Shown here piece by piece: positions 8,228-17,160 of a stretch of 35,193 nucleotides of DNA (positions are counted from its first letter, which is position 1; every line of letters begins with the position of its first letter). The stretch covers positions 1 through 35,193 of the forward strand of contig JAFUTQ010000088.1 in assembly GCA_017484135.1 (NCBI GenBank), in the 5' to 3' direction. The notes below the pieces were generated by a model. That model worked only from the letters and a program-made list of their open reading frames with translations, searched no databases and was not told where the DNA came from. This DNA comes from Lachnospiraceae bacterium (GTDB lineage Bacteria; Bacillota; Clostridia; Lachnospirales; Lachnospiraceae). The position numbers were made by a program, and so were the translations under genes.

Positions 8228-10315
8228 ATGAAGAAAAAATGGCTGATTATGGGCAATTTTGCTCTGGTGCTGGGATTTACGGTACTATTTATCATAGGCT
8301 TTCAAAGTGAGCCTTCGGCTATGAAAATGACGTTTACCTTTGAGGACTCCTATGGCGACCTCAATGGAAAGGAGCTTTCTTTTTATGCCATAGAGGGAGG
8401 CGCGTATGAGGAGAGAGTGGAAAACGTCCAACGGGTTGTAAACAATCAGGTGACGTTTTCGGCGAAAAACCTTGATTTTGATGATGCAGAGTGGCAGTTT
8501 ACCATGAATTCTGATGTCGGACAGTTTGCAATCCGGGAATTTTCTGTCATCTATGGAGGAACCTGTATCCTGCGGGAGTCCGGGAGCGCGTGGTTTACCC
8601 GGGTGGATTTTTTTGGTAACTGCACGTGCCGGGAAGCGGATGGAACGGTCATTGTTAACGCAAACGGAGAAGACGCGTACTTCTGGATCGGAGCCGGACT
8701 GGGAAAGGGATTGAGTCAGGCTGCCCGAAGGCAGAATGTCCGGCGTACCACAGGGATTGCGGCAGCGGGATATCTGCTCTACGGCATTGTTTTCCTTGTT
8801 GTGGGAGGAGGCAAGCCTTCCGGAAGGCGAAAACGTTTCAGACCGATTTGGGTGGCGGTAACGGGACTGCTTCTTATGCTGGGAAGCGTGGCGGTGTACG
8901 GAGAGCGTTATCTGGAACATAATTTTGACGACGTTTCGGTGGGACAGCTGATTTTTCATCTGAAGACGCCGCTGGAGGGAACCAATGTAGAGGTTTTTTA
9001 CGGTGCCATTACAAAGGGAGTTCTTCTGGCAGCAGGCAGCATGGGATTGGTGATCGCGGTTTCCGTTATTTTTTACAGATGGGACAGAGGGCGGGAATGG
9101 CTGATCTGGGCCTCGCTGGTCGGGGTACTTTGCCTGAATTGGGCGCTTGTGGCGGCAAACCGTCATTTTGACATCGTGGGCTATCTGAATTATACACATA
9201 AAAACTCCACGATCTATGAGTCCTATTATGTGGACGGGAGAGAGACCACGCTTACGTTTCCCGAGCAGAAGCGGAATCTGATTTATATTTATCTGGAATC
9301 TATGGAGACTACCTATGCGGACCGCGCCAGCGGAGGAGCGATGGAAGAAAATTATATTCCCGCGCTTACGACACTTGCCATGGAAAATGTGGATTTTTCC
9401 GGGGATAAAGGGATAAACGGGGCATATGCGGTGTCCGGCGCTACGTTTACCGTTGGAGCGCTGGTGGGACAGACCTCGGGTGTACCGATTAACGAGTTCC
9501 TTGTGGGAGGCAATCTGCTGGGGGAAAGCTGGGAAAAGGAGGATACGTATCTGCCCGGAGTGTGGGCGCTGGGCGATATCCTGCAGGAGCAGGGCTACCG
9601 TCAGGTATTTATGGTTGGCTCGGATGGAAACTTTGCAGGAAGGGCATCCTATTTCCATAGCCATGGAGGCTATGAGGTGTTGGATTATTATGCTGCCGTA
9701 TCGAGAGGATGGATTGACCCGGATTATTATGTGTGGTGGGGATATGAGGATCAAAAGCTTTTTGCTTTTGCAAAGGAAGAACTGCTGGAGTTGGCAGAAG
9801 ATGACCAACCGTTTAATTTTACCATGCTTACGGTGGATACCCATTTTACAGGCGGGTATGTGTGCGAACTGTGTGAGGACGAATTTGAAGAGCAGTACAG
9901 CAATGTGATCGCGTGCTCTGACCGGCAGGTCGCAGAGTTTGTAGAGTGGATTACAAAACAGGATTTTTATGAGAATACGACGATCGTGATTGTGGGCGAT
10001 CACCCCACCATGGATTCGGAATATATAAAAAATGAGCACGCGCAAAATTATGACCGTAAGGCGTATTTTACCATGATCAATCCGGCAGAGGGATGCAGAG
10101 CCTGGGAACGGGAGAGAGTCTATACGACTCTGGATTTGTATCCTACAACACTGGCGGGACTGGGCGTAAACATTGAGGGAGACCGTCTGGGGCTGGGGGT
10201 TAATCTGTTTTCGGAGGAGCCTACGATCTGTGAAGAAATCGGAATCGATGAGATGAATACACAGCTTTTGATGAATTCAAAGCTGTATACGGAGCAGCTG
10301 TTGTATGCAAAATAA
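8228..10315 (+). CDS. LtaS/OpgB-like membrane phosphoglycerol transferase (sulfatase fold)
   Basis: This 695-residue protein is predicted to transfer phosphoglycerol, probably from phosphatidylglycerol, onto a surface polymer outside the membrane. About five hydrophobic helices are visible: the N-terminal segment (about 4-22), two between 175 and 230, and two between 265 and 310. The extracytoplasmic alkaline-phosphatase-like domain begins near NLIYIYLESMET, with metal-ligand Glu 357. The likely Thr nucleophile is about 408 in ATFTVGALVGQTSG, and DTHFTGG and GDHPTMD (D591, H592) supply further ligands. The sequence around the nucleophile is more like OpgB than classical LtaS. GGGAG lies about 7 bases before ATG 8228. 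An AT-rich gap of 76 bases from the previous gene may hold a weak promoter, but I cannot define one. Its place among glycosyltransferases suggests glycerol-phosphate decoration of the same polymer. Confidence 0.88.
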   Translation: MKKKWLIMGNFALVLGFTVLFIIGFQSEPSAMKMTFTFEDSYGDLNGKELSFYAIEGGAYEERVENVQRVVNNQVTFSAKNLDFDDAEWQFTMNSDVGQFAIREFSVIYGGTCILRESGSAWFTRVDFFGNCTCREADGTVIVNANGEDAYFWIGAGLGKGLSQAARRQNVRRTTGIAAAGYLLYGIVFLVVGGGKPSGRRKRFRPIWVAVTGLLLMLGSVAVYGERYLEHNFDDVSVGQLIFHLKTPLEGTNVEVFYGAITKGVLLAAGSMGLVIAVSVIFYRWDRGREWLIWASLVGVLCLNWALVAANRHFDIVGYLNYTHKNSTIYESYYVDGRETTLTFPEQKRNLIYIYLESMETTYADRASGGAMEENYIPALTTLAMENVDFSGDKGINGAYAVSGATFTVGALVGQTSGVPINEFLVGGNLLGESWEKEDTYLPGVWALGDILQEQGYRQVFMVGSDGNFAGRASYFHSHGGYEVLDYYAAVSRGWIDPDYYVWWGYEDQKLFAFAKEELLELAEDDQPFNFTMLTVDTHFTGGYVCELCEDEFEEQYSNVIACSDRQVAEFVEWITKQDFYENTTIVIVGDHPTMDSEYIKNEHAQNYDRKAYFTMINPAEGCRAWERERVYTTLDLYPTTLAGLGVNIEGDRLGLGVNLFSEEPTICEEIGIDEMNTQLLMNSKLYTEQLLYAK

Positions 10316-10361
10316 ATAGGAAAGCCCGGGGACGCAAAGGCTTGAAAACGGGAGGAACAGA

Positions 10362-12047
10362 TTGGTGAAACTTACTCCTTATCATATCAAAAAGGGTGTC
10401 CGTTATCTGAGAAATTTCGGGGTAAGGGAGTTTGTGATCCGGCTCATGGAGAAAGGTGAGCCGAAGTCCATTACCTACGAGCAATATCGGCGGACTCAAA
10501 GATTGACAAAGAAAGAGTTTGCTGAGCAGAGGACGGGATCCGGGCACTGGAAAAACCCACCGCTGATTACCTGTATTTTTTTGGAGGAGGAGCTGTCTGA
10601 ACAGAGGAGAAGCGCTTGTGCCCGAAAGCTGCAGCAGCAGTCATACACGAACTGGGAGCTTGTGCTTGCAAAAAATATTTCAGAAGGGATCGGACAGGCA
10701 AAGGGGACGTATTTTGTCTTTGTGGAATCGGGAGATTCCCTTGCGCCCCAGGCCTTGTATGAAATTGCCCGGGGAATCTGCAATCCGCAGAAGCTGAGGC
10801 AGTCCGGAATGCATTGGAAAAAATGTGAGGGAAAACCGGATGTGATTTATACGGATGAGGACTGTGCGGGAAGCGAGGGGCTGTTCAAGCCGGATTATGA
10901 TCCCGAGTGGCTGGCACAGGATTGTTATATCAGACATCTTTGCTGTATCCGGACAGAACTGGCATTGAAACATGTCGGCTCCGGACTTTCACCGGAGAAA
11001 CTCATCGCTGCATGTGCGGCAGATACCATTCCGGAAAAAATCCTGCATATACCAAAGGTTTTGTATCATGCCCAAAAACCATATATTCTGCATATGACCG
11101 GAGAATCGGAGAAATCGGAGCCTGGTCTTAAGGATCGGCCTCTGATATCGATCATTATTCCAAACAGGGATGAATGTGATACCCTGAAACGGTGCCTGGA
11201 TGCCGTTGAAAAGAGCAGTTATTCCGACTATGAAGTGATCGTTGTGGAGAACGGAAGCACACAAAAGGAATTGTTTGATTATTACGCACGGCTTGCCGCG
11301 CAAAATCCACAGGTTAAGATCGTTACATGGGAAGGAAACGGCAGTTTTAACTATTCGGCCATCAATAATTACGGAGTCTCTTTTGCGAAGGGAAGCTATC
11401 TGGTTTTCTTAAATAATGATGTGGAGATATTGACACAAAACTGGCTGGAATGTATGCTTTTACAGTGTAGGAAGGATGATGTGGCTGCCTGCGGAGTCAG
11501 GCTTTATTATCCCGATGATACGATTCAACATGCAGGGATTGTGGTGGCGATCGGCGGACATGCCCGGGGAGTAGCCGCAAATATGTGTGTGGGTCTGCCG
11601 CAGGATGCAATGGGGTATATGGGACGCATACAGAGACGGCAGAGCATGAGTGCCGTGACCGCAGCGTGTATGATGATGCGCAGGGACGTGTTTGAAACGA
11701 TCGGCGGTTTTACGGAGGAGCTTGCGGTGGCGTTTAATGATGTGGACTTGTGCCTGAAGGCGCGCCGACAGGGATATCGGATTGTCTATGAGCCTGCGGT
11801 GGAGGCTTATCATTACGAATCGAAATCCCGGGGGCAGGAGGATACCGGAGAGAAGGTCAGGCGGTTCCAGGAGGAAATCGAATATATGAGGAGAACCTGG
11901 AATGAGATCATGCGTGAGGGAGATCCGTATTATAATCCGAACCTGACCCGTTACCGGAGTGATTATTCCCTCGGAGCATCGGCACGCGGATTCAGACGGA
12001 GTAAAAGAATCGGTCTGAATCAAGGTGAGTTTATTACAGTGGAGTAA
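10362..12047 (+). CDS. GT2 glycosyltransferase with a vestigial first domain and intact second domain
   Basis: This 561-residue paralogue of the 5707 product lacks the beta-sandwich region. Residues about 63-230 still follow the first GT-A fold (QSYTNWELVLA, DVIYTDED, LHIPKVLYH) but the nucleotide/metal-binding motif is SGDS (123-126) instead of DHDD, and the DGS motif is missing, so this half is probably inactive. The second GT-A domain starts near 261 (LISIIIPNRD), keeps VVENGST, NND (351-353), FNDVDLCLK and YHYESKSRG, and should be catalytic. GGAGG at 10351-10355 precedes both an in-frame TTG (10362, 6-base gap) and GTG (10365, 9-base gap); either could be the start. It is 46 bases after the phosphoglycerol transferase gene and in the same operon-like run. 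Confidence 0.88.
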   Translation: MVKLTPYHIKKGVRYLRNFGVREFVIRLMEKGEPKSITYEQYRRTQRLTKKEFAEQRTGSGHWKNPPLITCIFLEEELSEQRRSACARKLQQQSYTNWELVLAKNISEGIGQAKGTYFVFVESGDSLAPQALYEIARGICNPQKLRQSGMHWKKCEGKPDVIYTDEDCAGSEGLFKPDYDPEWLAQDCYIRHLCCIRTELALKHVGSGLSPEKLIAACAADTIPEKILHIPKVLYHAQKPYILHMTGESEKSEPGLKDRPLISIIIPNRDECDTLKRCLDAVEKSSYSDYEVIVVENGSTQKELFDYYARLAAQNPQVKIVTWEGNGSFNYSAINNYGVSFAKGSYLVFLNNDVEILTQNWLECMLLQCRKDDVAACGVRLYYPDDTIQHAGIVVAIGGHARGVAANMCVGLPQDAMGYMGRIQRRQSMSAVTAACMMMRRDVFETIGGFTEELAVAFNDVDLCLKARRQGYRIVYEPAVEAYHYESKSRGQEDTGEKVRRFQEEIEYMRRTWNEIMREGDPYYNPNLTRYRSDYSLGASARGFRRSKRIGLNQGEFITVE

Positions 12048-12055
12048 AGAGCGAT

Positions 12056-12259
12056 ATGATGAAAGTGTATATATGCCCGAACTGCGGATGGGTAAGAACG
12101 GTATCCCGGAGGAAGAATGTAGAGTGTTTTAAGTGCGGAACGCAGCCGATGACATTGACACATCTTGCCTATGAGAGATACGGATCCATGTCAGAGCAGG
12201 AACGGCAGGATTATATTGACAGCTGGATGTACATTCATCGCAAGGATGTCAGACAGTAA
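12056..12259 (+). CDS. Small double-CxxC zinc-ribbon protein (67 aa)
   Basis: The protein has CPNCG at residues 7-11 and CFKCG at 24-28, a spacing that fits a four-Cys zinc or iron site, then a charged helical tail (SMSEQERQDYIDSW). It has no signal peptide. It sits 8 bases after one glycosyltransferase gene and 46 before the initiating glycosylphosphotransferase gene, so it is co-transcribed with the polysaccharide genes. A GGAG overlaps the end of the upstream gene; two adjacent ATG codons (12056 and 12059) could start it. I do not recognise a characterised family; a metal-dependent regulatory or scaffolding role in the pathway is only a guess. Confidence 0.75.
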   Translation: MMKVYICPNCGWVRTVSRRKNVECFKCGTQPMTLTHLAYERYGSMSEQERQDYIDSWMYIHRKDVRQ

Positions 12260-12305
12260 AACGGTAATTTGGCACGCAAAAAGCATATGAGGAACGGGAA
12301 CGGTT

Positions 12306-13715
12306 ATGTATAAGAAAAGAAAAAAAAGCTGGGAGAAGCATCTGGATTTTACGATACTGGATATGCTCTGCCTTGAGCTTGCATACGGACTGGCCTATGT
12401 GATCAGACTTGGCGTAAAAAATCAATATATGAATGAACAGTACATGCGTCTGGCGATTGTACTGTTGATGGTAGATATCTGCGTCGTTTTTTTTTCGGAA
12501 TCCTACAAGGGCATTCTGAGACGGAATAATTCCCAGGAGCTTCAGAGCGTTGTGATGCATACCACGGTTCTGTTTGTGGGTATGGTATTATACATGTATG
12601 TCATTCAGCAGTCGAGCATTTTTTCCAGACAGCTGATGTTTATTTACTGGGGACTTTCCATTGTATTTGAGTTTATCGGACGCTCTGCCTTAAAGGTTAT
12701 CCTGAAAAGCAAAATGATAAATGAAAAACGGCTCCAGTCTATGATTGTGGTGACAACAGAGGAGCTGGTAGAGACGTGTCTGCGGGAGTTTGAGGACATT
12801 CCGTATCGGGAGTTTGTCATTACGGGTGTGGTGGTAGTAGATGCCATGCGAAAGGGTGATCAGGTGCGGGGAATTCCGGTTGTGGCGAATGCGGACGATT
12901 TTTATGAGTATGTGCGTACCCATGTGGTGGATGAGGTGTTTATCAACGGAAATACGATTGCAAGCAGCCAGGCGTTGGCGGATGAACTGCTGGAAATGGG
13001 AATTACCGTTCACTTTAACCTTGTGCACGAATCTAAGCTGATGCCCAATAAGGTGATCGAAAAGTGCGGGAAATATATGGTGCTGACCTCGAGTATGCGG
13101 ATTGCAACGCCGAGACAGCTTTTGATTAAACGGACGGTAGATATTCTGGCAGGATTTGTCGGACTTGTCTTTACCGGAATTGCATTTTTGGTATTCGCAC
13201 CGATCATCAAGCATCAGTCACCGGGACCGGTTTTTTTTGCGCAGACCCGTGTGGGAAAGAACGGACGTAAATTCCGGTTTTACAAATTCCGCTCCATGAA
13301 TGTGGGTGCAGAGCTGCAAAAGGAGCAGCTGATGGAGCAGAATGAGATGTCCGGACATATGTTTAAGCTGCAGGATGATCCCAGAATTTTTCCCATCGGT
13401 CGTTTTATGCGGAAATATTCGATTGACGAGCTGCCGCAGTTTTGGAATATCCTGAAAGGGGATATGAGTCTGGTGGGAACCAGACCGCCGACCGAGGACG
13501 AATTTGAGGCCTATGAGATGCATCACAAGGCAAGGCTGAGCATCCGGCCGGGACTGACCGGCATGTGGCAGGTAAACGGCAGAAGCGAGATCCGGGATTT
13601 TGAAGAAGTGGTTCAGCTGGACACTTATTACATCACAAACTGGTCATTGGCATTGGATGTCAAGATTATTTTGAGGACTATTCAGGTGGTATTGTCGGGA
13701 AAAGGATCTGAGTGA
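12306..13715 (+). CDS. Undecaprenyl-phosphate glycosylphosphotransferase (polysaccharide initiation)
   Basis: The 469-residue protein belongs to the polyprenyl glycosylphosphotransferase family (WbaP/CpsE type), which puts the first sugar-1-phosphate onto undecaprenyl phosphate. The N-terminal half holds about four hydrophobic helices and a CoA-binding-like/NAD-like region (about 140-250) typical of large family members. A further helix near 280 introduces the catalytic bacterial-sugar-transferase domain, with RTVDILAG, SPGPVFFAQTRVG, FRFYKFRSM, DELPQFWNILKGDMSLVGTRP and GLTGMWQVNGR. Length is normal for the family. GAGGA near 12289 and GGGA precede ATG 12306. It is followed after one base by the next glycosyltransferase gene, so translation is probably coupled. 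Which sugar it primes cannot be told. Confidence 0.94.
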   Translation: MYKKRKKSWEKHLDFTILDMLCLELAYGLAYVIRLGVKNQYMNEQYMRLAIVLLMVDICVVFFSESYKGILRRNNSQELQSVVMHTTVLFVGMVLYMYVIQQSSIFSRQLMFIYWGLSIVFEFIGRSALKVILKSKMINEKRLQSMIVVTTEELVETCLREFEDIPYREFVITGVVVVDAMRKGDQVRGIPVVANADDFYEYVRTHVVDEVFINGNTIASSQALADELLEMGITVHFNLVHESKLMPNKVIEKCGKYMVLTSSMRIATPRQLLIKRTVDILAGFVGLVFTGIAFLVFAPIIKHQSPGPVFFAQTRVGKNGRKFRFYKFRSMNVGAELQKEQLMEQNEMSGHMFKLQDDPRIFPIGRFMRKYSIDELPQFWNILKGDMSLVGTRPPTEDEFEAYEMHHKARLSIRPGLTGMWQVNGRSEIRDFEEVVQLDTYYITNWSLALDVKIILRTIQVVLSGKGSE

Positions 13716-13716
13716 G

Positions 13717-15192
13717 ATGGGAGTAATGGACAAAGGGCGGTATCTGGCTGCCATGATAAAAAAGCATGGGATCAGAGGACTTGTGATCAAAACGGTTGAA
13801 AGAAGGAAGGATCTGGAAGAATGTCTTTATCGCATGGCGTGGCATATCAAGCTGGTGTCCGAGGAGCAGTGGAAGATACAGCGCAATACCACGTTTGATG
13901 AGATGCCGATGATCTCTGTGGCGGTTGCGGCTTATGAAACACCGGAGCCCTTTCTGGAAGCACTCATTGCCTCCCTGCAGAGACAGTCCTATCAGAACTG
14001 GCAGCTCTGTATTGCGGACGGAAGCATGACGGATCGGGTAGCGCATGTGGCAGAGCGCTATCAGGGTCGGGATTCCCGGATTTGTTACCGCCGTCTGGAA
14101 AAAAACGGCGGAATTTCGGAAAATATGAATGCGGCAGCTGCGATGGCAGAGGGATCCTTTGTGGGTTTTTTGGATCATGATGATATGCTGGCTGCAGATG
14201 CATTGTACGAGGTGGTTCGCATGATCAACAGCCATATGGATTGTGATGTGATCTACACGGATGAGGACAAGGTAAATGCAGAGGGAAACAGACATTTTTG
14301 CGCGCATCGAAAGCTGGACTTCAATCAGGAACTGCTCAGACATTACAACTATATCTGCCATTTTCTGGTGGTTCGAAGGAGCGTTTTCGAGCAAACGGGT
14401 GGCTTCCGGAAGGAATATGACGGCTCGCAGGATTATGATCTGCTGCTGCGTCTGACGGAACAGAAAAAACGCTTTTATCATATCGATAAGATTTTGTATC
14501 ACTGGCGGGTACATCCGGGCTCTACGGCAGGTAATGCGCTGCATAAGGATTATGCGTATGCTGCCGGAAGGCGTGCTTTGGAGGACTATGTCAAGCGAAA
14601 TCAGATTCCGGCACAGGTGCAGGAGATCCGCGGGGAGCAGAGCTATGGGCTGCGTTATGAACTGAAGGGGCAGACGCTGACGGTGGCGGATTATCAGCAC
14701 AGCATGGAGAACATGAAGGAGCTGATGAAAGATATTTCTACGGAGTATGTGCTGCTGTATGACGGGTCAAAGCTGAAGGAGCCATCCGAAAAGCAGCAGC
14801 AGGAGCTGCTGCGTTATACCACCACGGGAGAGTACGGCATGGTGGGTGCCAGACTTGCACTCGGACGAAGGCTGGTCTCTGCGGGATTGCTCGTAGATGA
14901 GATCGGATGGACGGTTTATCAATTCGGATGGATGCCTGCTTACTTCAAGGGGCCTTTTAACCGTGCAGTGATTCCGCAAAATGTTTTGGCTCTGCCGTTG
15001 GATTGCTTTTTGATTCGCTGTGATTTATGGAGACAGATGGAGGATCTCTGGACAGAAGGCTATAATCTGGACATCGCATTGAAGGTGGGAGATCGTGTGC
15101 GGCAGGCAGGCTATGAGGTGGTACTGGACGCTGAATTGACGATAAAGTATAAAGGACGGTCATATGAGAGATGTGTTTATTATCGGATGTAA
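13717..15192 (+). CDS. GT2 glycosyltransferase with intact first domain and degenerate second domain
   Basis: This 491-residue paralogue mirrors the 10362 product. Its first GT-A domain starts near residue 65 (MISVAVAAYETPE), keeps IADGS, DHDD (153-156), DVIYTDEDKV and a Trp-Arg-His motif (YHWRVHPGSTAG), and should be catalytic. The C-terminal part from about 310 still follows the second-domain fold but is shortened: EYVLLYDGSKL stands where the 5707 enzyme has EYLLLMNNDTEM (DGS at 349-351 in place of NND), and the VVEN and FND motifs are absent. ATG 13717 begins one base after the previous stop, 11 bases after an AAAGGA. The last 29 bases overlap the next gene. The pattern suggests a single-sugar transferase. 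Confidence 0.9.
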   Translation: MGVMDKGRYLAAMIKKHGIRGLVIKTVERRKDLEECLYRMAWHIKLVSEEQWKIQRNTTFDEMPMISVAVAAYETPEPFLEALIASLQRQSYQNWQLCIADGSMTDRVAHVAERYQGRDSRICYRRLEKNGGISENMNAAAAMAEGSFVGFLDHDDMLAADALYEVVRMINSHMDCDVIYTDEDKVNAEGNRHFCAHRKLDFNQELLRHYNYICHFLVVRRSVFEQTGGFRKEYDGSQDYDLLLRLTEQKKRFYHIDKILYHWRVHPGSTAGNALHKDYAYAAGRRALEDYVKRNQIPAQVQEIRGEQSYGLRYELKGQTLTVADYQHSMENMKELMKDISTEYVLLYDGSKLKEPSEKQQQELLRYTTTGEYGMVGARLALGRRLVSAGLLVDEIGWTVYQFGWMPAYFKGPFNRAVIPQNVLALPLDCFLIRCDLWRQMEDLWTEGYNLDIALKVGDRVRQAGYEVVLDAELTIKYKGRSYERCVYYRM

Positions 15193-16330
15193 GGGAATAC
15201 CGGCGAAATATGGAGGATTTGAGACCTTTGTGGAGCATCTGACCAGATACAGAAAGAGCCCGCAGCTTCAGTATCATGTGGCATGTGTGGGGGAGCAGGA
15301 GAAAGAGTATACCTATAACGGGGCATCCTGCTTTGCGCTGAGGCTTCCGGCAATCGGCTCTGCGAAAGCGGTGTTTTATGATGTGGCAGCATTTTGTCGG
15401 TGCTTAAAAACAATCCGGCAGGAGCATATCTCACAGCCTGTCGTCTATGTTTTGGCCTGCAGAATCGGGCCTTTTATCGGGATATTGAAGAAAAAACTGG
15501 AAAAACAGGGCGGAACTCTGTATGTCAATCCGGACGGTCATGAATTTCTGCGGGCGAAGTGGAATCGGTGGATTCGGGCATACTGGCGTTTTTCGGAGCG
15601 CGGCATGGTAAAGCATGCCGATCTTGTGGTGTGCGATTCCAGGAATATTGAGACATATATCCGCAAAAACTATAACAAGTATCGGCCGAAAACGATGTAC
15701 ATTTCTTATGGCACACAGGTAGAACAGAGACCGGAACCGGATGCGGCGCTGGAGACATGGTACAGCAGGCATAAACTTAAAAGCGGACAATATTATCTGG
15801 TGGTCGGACGGTTTGTTCCGGAAAACAATTATGAAATTATGATACGGGAATTTATGAAATCCCATACTACCAGAGATCTGGTATTGATTACCAATGTCAA
15901 ACAGAATGAGTTTTACAGGGAGCTGCAGAAGCGGACGCAGTTTCAACGGGATCAGCGTATCAAATTTGTGGGAACCGTTTATGATGAGGCGCTTCTGGGC
16001 CAGGTTCGCAGCTATGCATACGGATATCTGCACGGGCATGAGGTGGGCGGAACGAATCCGTCTCTGCTGGAGGCATTAGCCGCTACCCGGGTAAACCTGC
16101 TTTTGGATGTGGGATTTAACCGCGAGGTGGGAGCGGATGGCGCGCTTTATTGGAGCAAGCAGCCGGGAAGTCTGTCAGAGTTGATTGACCGGGCGGATCA
16201 GCTGACCGGGGAGGAGTGCAGCGAGCTGGCGGATCGGGCAGTGCGGCGGATGAGGGAGTACTACAGCTGGGATCGAATCGTGGATGCATATGAAAGTCTG
16301 TTTCTGGACGGCTGGAAAGGTCAGGTGTGA
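15164..16330 (+). CDS. DUF1972-type GT4 glycosyltransferase, likely rhamnosyltransferase
   Basis: The N-terminus (MRDVFIIGCKGIPAKYGGFE) is the hallmark of the DUF1972 group that includes streptococcal beta-1,4-rhamnosyltransferases such as Cps2T/WchF. The protein is 388 residues, a normal length, with the GT-B layout: an acceptor-binding N-terminal half and a donor-binding C-terminal half with HGHEVGGTNPSLLEALA containing the conserved Glu. It probably adds an early rhamnose to the lipid-linked sugar made by the initiating transferase, using dTDP-rhamnose, though no rhamnose synthesis genes are in the window. AAGGA lies 8 bases before ATG 15164, inside the end of the previous gene (29-base overlap). 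Confidence 0.9.
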   Translation: MRDVFIIGCKGIPAKYGGFETFVEHLTRYRKSPQLQYHVACVGEQEKEYTYNGASCFALRLPAIGSAKAVFYDVAAFCRCLKTIRQEHISQPVVYVLACRIGPFIGILKKKLEKQGGTLYVNPDGHEFLRAKWNRWIRAYWRFSERGMVKHADLVVCDSRNIETYIRKNYNKYRPKTMYISYGTQVEQRPEPDAALETWYSRHKLKSGQYYLVVGRFVPENNYEIMIREFMKSHTTRDLVLITNVKQNEFYRELQKRTQFQRDQRIKFVGTVYDEALLGQVRSYAYGYLHGHEVGGTNPSLLEALAATRVNLLLDVGFNREVGADGALYWSKQPGSLSELIDRADQLTGEECSELADRAVRRMREYYSWDRIVDAYESLFLDGWKGQV

Positions 16331-16331
16331 G

Positions 16332-17027
16332 ATGATATCTGTTGCGGTAGTGACCTATAACGGCGCGAAGTATATCGGAGAGCAGCTGGACAGCATTCTG
16401 AATAATCTGGGGGAAGAGGACGAGGTGGTAGTTTCGGATGACGGCTCCCTTGACAATACCGTGCAGCTGTTGGAACAGTACCAGGAGGGGGATGCCCGCA
16501 TCCGCTGTATCCGGGGACCGGGGAAAGGAATTATTCCAAATGTGGAGCACGCGCTTCGCCACTGCCGCGGAGCGTATATCTTTCTGGCAGATCAGGATGA
16601 TGTATGGATGCCGGATAAGACAGCCTGTGTGCTGGAGGTATTTGAAAAACAGAAAGCCATGCTGGTCATGCACGATGCCAGAGTCATGGACGGCAGCTGC
16701 AAGCGGGTGCTGATGCCATCCTTTTTCGCGTATCGTCACAGCAGAAAGGGCGCAGTGAAAAATATCATAAAAAACTCCTATATGGGCTGCTGTATGGCGT
16801 TTCGCCGGGAGGTGCTGGAGGAGGTACTGCCGATTCCCGAGGATATCCAGATGCATGACCAGTGGATCGGTGTGAAATGTGATCTCCGTTACCACAGAAC
16901 GGTACTTTTGGAAAAGCCGCTGCTCTGTTACCGCAGACATGAAGGGAATGCTTCGGATTTCTCACATAACAGTGTGCCGGTAATGATGAAAAATCGCTTA
17001 ATATTTGTTAAGAGATTATTAAAGTAA
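16332..17027 (+). CDS. Small GT2 glycosyltransferase, rhamnosyltransferase-like
   Basis: The 231-residue protein is a single GT-A domain: ISVAVVTYNGAKYIGEQLDSI at the N-terminus, VVSDDGSLDNT, then LADQDDVWMPDK with the DxD-like metal site, and a C-terminal region with GCCMAFRREVLEEVLP and HDQWI. It resembles RgpB/alpha-1,3-rhamnosyltransferase relatives, which supports a rhamnose-containing polymer, but donor specificity is inferred. I start at ATG 16332, two bases after the upstream stop, because the GT fold begins there; a longer frame from 16284 overlaps the previous gene and adds a non-family extension. It is the last gene before a promoter-bearing gap. Confidence 0.9.
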   Translation: MISVAVVTYNGAKYIGEQLDSILNNLGEEDEVVVSDDGSLDNTVQLLEQYQEGDARIRCIRGPGKGIIPNVEHALRHCRGAYIFLADQDDVWMPDKTACVLEVFEKQKAMLVMHDARVMDGSCKRVLMPSFFAYRHSRKGAVKNIIKNSYMGCCMAFRREVLEEVLPIPEDIQMHDQWIGVKCDLRYHRTVLLEKPLLCYRRHEGNASDFSHNSVPVMMKNRLIFVKRLLK

Positions 17028-17038
17028 ATTGGAAAATA

Positions 17039-17067
17039 TTGACATTAGCTGAAATATTTTATACACT
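17039..17067 (+). promoter_or_regulatory. Sigma-A promoter of the LCP gene
   Basis: A perfect TTGACA (17039-17044), a 17-base spacer and TACACT (17062-17067) form the best promoter in the window. It lies in a 133-base AT-rich gap and should give a leader of about 87 bases, with an imperfect stem near 17074-17102 (GTTGTATCGATT / AATCGGATCAAC). Confidence 0.75.
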
Positions 17068-17160
17068 GAATAAGTTGTATCGATTGTATGAATCGGATCA
17101 ACCGAGCATCGAACAAATAATTTAGAAATACAGGATAAATTTAAGGAGCAAAAGAGAATT

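Noticed and set aside
8285-10045. Long open frame of 586 codons on the minus strand
   Set aside because: It is antisense to the phosphoglycerol transferase gene, which has clear family motifs; the shadow has no ribosome binding site or recognisable domain.
10325-10356. GGGGACGCAAAGGCT resembling the 3' half of a c-di-GMP-I riboswitch
   Set aside because: The 5' half (GGGCAAACC and GNRA tetraloop receptor region) is missing, and there is only a 46-base gap between genes, too short for the aptamer.
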